DNA of 64,000 nucleotides from Cunninghamia lanceolata. Lineage: Eukaryota > Streptophyta > Pinopsida > Cupressales > Cupressaceae. The notes under the pieces were generated by a model. The model saw only the letters and a program-made list of their open reading frames with translations. It did not search any database and was not told the DNA's origin. Location: positions 1,116,001-1,180,000 of the forward strand of contig BSBN01001343.1 in assembly GCA_027924645.1 (NCBI GenBank). Reading direction: 5' to 3'. How positions within the stretch are numbered: the stretch's first letter is position 1; each line of letters starts with the position of its first letter. Positions 59,849 to 64,000 of this stretch are shown piece by piece. The position numbers and the translations under genes were made by a program.

Positions 59849-60897
59849 AGATTATGTAATTATTGTTTGTTAAAATCTCAAGAGACTTATTGAAGAGTTG
59901 TATCTCTTCTTGAAGATATCTATAAAAGTTCAAACAATCTATGCTGAAAGATCATGAGCAGTAGAAGATATTTAGATATACATATACATAATATTCCAGA
60001 ATGATCATGTTGCATATTTTATTTTAAAGAAGAAATTTGAAGTTCTCTGATTCAGTATTTCCATTTAGGTATCAGTTATTTGTTGAAATTATTCAATTGT
60101 GTGGCTGTCTCCATTTCTGCATTTCCCTGTTATTCAGATTAAACTATCAAGTATACATTTAATCTGTCAATACACATTCGCTGTATCTGTGTGATCAATT
60201 CGGTTGGTATCCATCCTAAGGAATTAAACCCTTCTGATTTATTCACAGTAACCTGGAAGGAGTAAGTTGGGATTACTAAGTAGAGCCATATAATTAGGAT
60301 TGACACACTGTCTCCAGTAAAATATTATCTGTAATCTTGTCTTTTCATTTCATTTGGCTCCTTCAAGTAAGGATTAAAGTACCTTCTGGTGAATTATAAG
60401 ATCTCTGATTTTATTTGGTTGGATTATCAAGAAGAGTCTGTCAATCAGTTATTTGCACGTTTATACAAGCTATAAACCAGAACTGTGCCAAATATCTAGA
60501 ATCATTACCATTTAGAAACTACTGTTCTCAGTCCTTCAAATTGACTCTATTACCCAACAAGGCACTGGTCTCACTCAACTCATTAATTAAAACCTTTTGA
60601 TATTGCTTATACAATTTCTGCCAATCACTTATTAAACATTACATATAGAATAGTCAGCTTTGTCATCTATCATACATCCTATGCCATTGTAGATAGACCT
60701 AGTTAGTCCATTCATCCACATTCAGACTGCTTTAATATTTTAAGGTTCACCCGCCTAGGTGTAGCAGGACCTAAAGTGTAGGAAATCATCAAACCTTGAA
60801 GGTTGATTTCGTCAAGTTAGTTCAAAAACGTTGCAAATCCAAATATAGAGCCTGGCATCCTCTTAGGATTAGTAACTTGCATTTTTGAGACCTAACA
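59849..60897 (+). other. 3' part of the giant LTR, non-coding
   Basis: About 1 kb after the stop codon without a convincing frame. It would hold the polyadenylation and U5-like sequence and ends CTAACA. Confidence 0.5.
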
Positions 60898-60900
60898 AAT

Positions 60901-60918
60901 TGGCGACTCTGCTGGGGA
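60901..60918 (+). other. Primer-binding site of Ogre/Tat type
   Basis: TGGCGACTCTGCTGGGGA, three bases after the LTR end. This is the kind of primer site described for Ogre/Tat elements and assigned there to tRNA-Arg; it differs from the tRNA-Met sites of the other elements here. Confidence 0.8.
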
Positions 60919-60976
60919 ACTTAAAAGACCTTAGAATTTAGTCCTTTCTTTCATAGAGTCACTTAAAATTTCTTTT

Positions 60977-61054
60977 TGGTAACTCTGCTGGTGACAAAGA
61001 ACCTTACAGATAAAAATACAAACTTTTCCTATTCAATAGGTGGCGACTCTAGTT
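60977..61054 (+). repeat. Two degenerate extra copies of the primer-site motif
   Basis: TGGTAACTCTGCTGGTGA at 60,977 and TGGCGACTCTAGTT at 61,041 resemble the primer site, at 76 and 64 bp spacing. The last copy ends about 17 bp before the gag start. Confidence 0.7.
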
Positions 61055-61070
61055 ACAATCATAACAAAAA

Positions 61071-64000
61071 ATGGATGGTAGGAGATCCAAGATGGAAGGC
61101 AGAAACTTGCAGTCATCTCCACCACTTAGAAACATCTCCAAAAGAAATATGAATCCAAAATATTCCCACCAAGACAATAATCTAGATATCCAGGAGAATG
61201 ATTCAGAACAAAATATTGCAATTCACAATAAATTCACACCTCTACATGATTCAAACGAGAACCTCAGTGGAGCAACTGATGATATTTTGGCAAGGTACAG
61301 ACCCACTCCTCAAGAACAGCGGGATCATGATGCAAAGGTCATGAGGGATATTGATAGGAACCAGGCTGAACATGATTTCAAGGTCTCGTTTGACCAGGGA
61401 GAAGAGATAGGATATGAATTGTCAAATCAGGGAATAAATGACAATCCAGAATATCAGGAAATAAATAATCAAGACATGAGTGATGAGAAAAAGGAAATAC
61501 TCATGCTCAGGAAAGAACTCGAAAGGTACAAAATACAAGAGGAGAAGGAGTTATTGCAGCAAGAAATTCAACAGAGGAGAAATAAAGCCAAAATAGCTCC
61601 CCCCAAATATGTACCCCCGCATAGAGGGAATATTTCAAGGAATACACAACAAAATACAAATAGTGCTCAGAACTCACATGCTTCTGGAAGTCATCAGAAC
61701 ACTATTTCCCAAATCCCCAGACCACCTCCCATAAGTAATGCATCCCTACATATGGCAAATAATTACCCACCCCCTGGTCAACAATATTATAGGCCACAAA
61801 ATCAACACATAAATCCCCATATGAACCAACATCAACAATATGCATATCATCAGCCACCAGGTGGATATAATTACTATCCCAATCCACCACATCTCAATTT
61901 TCCTCCCCAAAACCCTGCTAATATATGCAGTCAATTTGATTTAACTGGATATCAGTTATATCCATATCCTATGGATAGTACTTGGAGAAACATGGTTCCC
62001 AAGTTTACTGGAAACAATGCAGTATCTGCGGAAGATCATATCAGAAGTTTTAATGCTTTTGTACAGGATATAGGTATGGACTGGGAAGACATTAGGATGA
62101 GGTTATTTATGATGTCCCTCACTGAAGATGCCAGAGATTGGTTTAATAGCTTGCCCAATGCATCAATCAATTCAATGACTGATTTCCACAACCAGTTTAA
62201 GGATCAGTATGGCAACCAATACGCTCCTGAGTTTGCCTTACATGAACTAATAAGTATACAGAAGTATCAAAATGAATCAGTATTCGATTTCAACCTGAAG
62301 TTTTCCAAGTTGCATAATAAGGTACCGCATGGAGCCAAGTTATCTGACCAGGCAGCACTGAGTATCTATATGAAGGCATTTGACCCTAAAACAGGATATG
62401 AACTCAGAAACCGGTGTCCTGCAACGTTGGCTGAAGCACAGAAAATAGCCATAACTATTGAAAATAATAGAAAAGCTGCAGGAATGGTCAGTAAAAGGGA
62501 GAATCATAGGAGTCTTCAGAATTCAAATGCTCAACAGATTAAACCAGAGGGTCAGCAGAGGCAGGATAGACCTAGGTTACATGATATGCCTTACAATACC
62601 AATTGGAAGGATGGAAGACCTATTGACAACAACAGAAAGCAGCCATATGGAAAGGATACTCCTGATCCATTGAAGAGAAACATGGCACATATGGCAGAAA
62701 ATAAACCTTGGTGTTCTGTATGTAACTTGCCACATTCACCTGAATACTGTGAGGTAGCTAAATCAATACAGCAAGAGGAAATGCTATATAACTATAATAG
62801 AGATAATCACACCATTAATATGATGCAGGATACACCATGTGTGGTAACAGAAGATTATTCTTCTTCAGAGGAAGAAGGGTATGAGTATGATGTAGGGAAC
62901 CAAAAATATCATGTTAACATGGGAGAACAGCAAGTATTCTCAGACCAGGAAGATATTCATGACAATAAACCATATGGTCAATGGAGAAAACCTACTGAGG
63001 ATGAAAAAGAAGCTCTCACAGTAGCTGCAGTGGCTCAAGCTCGAAACACTTATAACTTAAGGAATAGAACAATAAATGCTGGGCAGGGAACTCCTGGGAG
63101 TGTATTCATAAAAGACCAGAATAACAAGGGGAATAATACAAAATCATCACCTAAAGAACCAGAAAAGGGGGATAAAAATAAAATGAAAGAAAATATAGAA
63201 AAAGAGAATACAAAAACAGAAAAGAATGACCAGATCATAACCCCTTCTTTTGACATTGCACAGGCAGTGTCTCAGGTGAAGATATCAGTCCCACTCTTAG
63301 AGATGATGAAAATAGATAAATATAGGAGTACAGTCGTCAAGATGATTTCTGATACACCTAATCCAAAACATAAAGGGTTTGAAAAAACAACAAATAATGT
63401 GCATCAAGAAAATTTTAAGATGCCTGAGGTATACCTTGGTGACACACTTACAAAAAATCCCTCACAGGTAGATCCATTCTATACTACACTAGTAATCAAG
63501 AACAGAATAGTCAGGAATTGTATGATTGATTCAGGTGCTGCTATGAATATCATGCCTATAGCAGTGATGAAAGAATTAGGGATGTGGGTTGATACTACGT
63601 ATGGCCAATGTTATGCAATGGATAACAGATCTATTCCAGTAGTTGGTATTATGAAAGATGTAGAAATAAAACTTGCTTCATATCCTGAGGCAACATATAA
63701 CATTGACATCACTGTGGTTGATATCCCACCGTATTATGGAATGCTGTTATCAAGGCAGTGGGCTGCAATGGCAGGAGGCAATGTTCAATTAGATCTATCA
63801 TATGCCACCATACCAGTAGGTGACAAAGAAATCAAGTTGTGCAGAGAACCAAGGTATGACAATATTATAGAAAGAATGGACCGGCATCAGGTGAATTTCT
63901 TTTGTGACACAGATTTAGGGGTTTTCAAAGTTGGAGAGACTACCCCAGAATTGCATGACACTGACCCAATACACACTGAATCTATGAAAAAAGAAAATGA
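61071..64000 (+). CDS. Gag-protease polyprotein of the Ogre/Tat-like element, open to the window end
   Basis: The frame opens at 61,071 (MDGRRSKMEGRN) and has no stop over 976 codons to the window edge, so the 3' end (reverse transcriptase onward) is missing. Gag residues 1-300 are Gln/Asn/Pro-rich with a coiled coil near 145-175. The capsid core (retrotrans_gag type) is about 310-420, with L-T-E-D-A-R-D-W-F at 349-358. A zinc knuckle C-x2-C-x3-H-x4-C lies at 548-560 (CSVCNLPHSPEYC), the short spacing also known from Athila/Tat relatives. The aspartic protease has M-I-D-S-G-A-A-M-N-I-M-P with the catalytic Asp at 820. It encodes particle shell and processing enzyme. The intact frame suggests recent activity. 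Confidence 0.9.
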   Translation, partial: MDGRRSKMEGRNLQSSPPLRNISKRNMNPKYSHQDNNLDIQENDSEQNIAIHNKFTPLHDSNENLSGATDDILARYRPTPQEQRDHDAKVMRDIDRNQAEHDFKVSFDQGEEIGYELSNQGINDNPEYQEINNQDMSDEKKEILMLRKELERYKIQEEKELLQQEIQQRRNKAKIAPPKYVPPHRGNISRNTQQNTNSAQNSHASGSHQNTISQIPRPPPISNASLHMANNYPPPGQQYYRPQNQHINPHMNQHQQYAYHQPPGGYNYYPNPPHLNFPPQNPANICSQFDLTGYQLYPYPMDSTWRNMVPKFTGNNAVSAEDHIRSFNAFVQDIGMDWEDIRMRLFMMSLTEDARDWFNSLPNASINSMTDFHNQFKDQYGNQYAPEFALHELISIQKYQNESVFDFNLKFSKLHNKVPHGAKLSDQAALSIYMKAFDPKTGYELRNRCPATLAEAQKIAITIENNRKAAGMVSKRENHRSLQNSNAQQIKPEGQQRQDRPRLHDMPYNTNWKDGRPIDNNRKQPYGKDTPDPLKRNMAHMAENKPWCSVCNLPHSPEYCEVAKSIQQEEMLYNYNRDNHTINMMQDTPCVVTEDYSSSEEEGYEYDVGNQKYHVNMGEQQVFSDQEDIHDNKPYGQWRKPTEDEKEALTVAAVAQARNTYNLRNRTINAGQGTPGSVFIKDQNNKGNNTKSSPKEPEKGDKNKMKENIEKENTKTEKNDQIITPSFDIAQAVSQVKISVPLLEMMKIDKYRSTVVKMISDTPNPKHKGFEKTTNNVHQENFKMPEVYLGDTLTKNPSQVDPFYTTLVIKNRIVRNCMIDSGAAMNIMPIAVMKELGMWVDTTYGQCYAMDNRSIPVVGIMKDVEIKLASYPEATYNIDITVVDIPPYYGMLLSRQWAAMAGGNVQLDLSYATIPVGDKEIKLCREPRYDNIIERMDRHQVNFFCDTDLGVFKVGETTPELHDTDPIHTESMKKEN

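Larger units (their letters stand above)
55582..60897 (+). repeat. Giant 5' LTR (5.3 kb) of an Ogre/Tat-like Ty3-gypsy element
   Basis: It starts TGTTAGCACA, cutting the open frame upstream, and ends GACCTAACA three bases before the primer site, so TGTTAG and CTAACA are inverted partners. A 21-bp near-perfect palindrome (55,592-55,612, GTAAAATTTT around a central C) sits at its left end. It comprises a motif-rich U3-like part (to about 56,600), a TATA-like box, a 994-codon frame and about 1 kb of 3' sequence. The second LTR is outside the window, so the left boundary rests on end structure and the broken host frame, not on LTR comparison. If the LTR were shorter, the frame would belong to an upstream element. 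Confidence 0.65.

Noticed and set aside
59849..60897. This ~1-kb segment alone as the whole 5' LTR of the Ogre-like element
   Set aside because: No TATA-like box and no TGTTAG start matching the CTAACA end were found in it, while 55,582 fits both; the 3' LTR is needed to settle it.

Overview
This is nuclear DNA of a large, repeat-rich plant genome, probably a gymnosperm. The pointers are AT-rich intergenic DNA, plant-type TTTAGGG tracts inside a chromosome, old and broken LTR elements nested in one another, very long LTRs, and one intact intron-less plant receptor kinase. No bacterial, organellar or rRNA gene order is present. The species cannot be fixed from the sequence.

Layout. 1-6.5 kb: mostly non-coding, with a decayed copy of an unrecognised protein family (2.9-3.7 kb) and a small graveyard of gene fragments: an RRP12-like C-terminus followed by a nuclear copy of mitochondrial ribosomal protein S14. 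6.5-13.05 kb: a complete but dead L1-type LINE with a recognisable target-site duplication. 13.5-13.8 kb: a tRNA-derived SINE. 13.8-19.2 kb: AT-rich DNA with a long (AT)n array and small repeats. 19.3-24.7 kb: a block of interstitial telomere-like repeats, purine/pyrimidine tracts and a 28-bp palindromic array, possibly inside one terminal-inverted-repeat element. 25.3-30.45 kb: a dead Copia element (TSD CACAA) that split a short reading frame. 30.9-32.95 kb: an intact L-type lectin receptor kinase, the only convincing host gene. 36.3-37.1 kb: remnant of a retroelement-type accessory protein.

37.15 kb to the end is a nest of elements. A non-autonomous LTR element (37.15-40.4 kb) is broken by a minus-strand LTR element (LTR at 40.4-41.2 and 53.2-53.5 kb). 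The LTR of that element is split by a full-length chromovirus (41.24-53.22 kb, TSD TAGAT, LTRs of about 3.35 kb). From 54.5 kb a further element encodes a spliced, proline-rich, unrecognised protein, and this is cut at 55,581 by a young Ogre/Tat-like Ty3-gypsy element.

The most interesting object is this last element. Its apparent 5' LTR (55,582-60,897) is 5.3 kb long and holds an intact reading frame of about 994 codons. That frame is preceded by about 900 bp packed with about 30 copies of the pentamer ATCGG/CCGAT. A primer-binding site, two further primer-site-like copies and an open gag-protease frame that runs off the window end follow. An LTR that carries its own large gene behind a dense array of one short motif is the best candidate here for an undescribed system.
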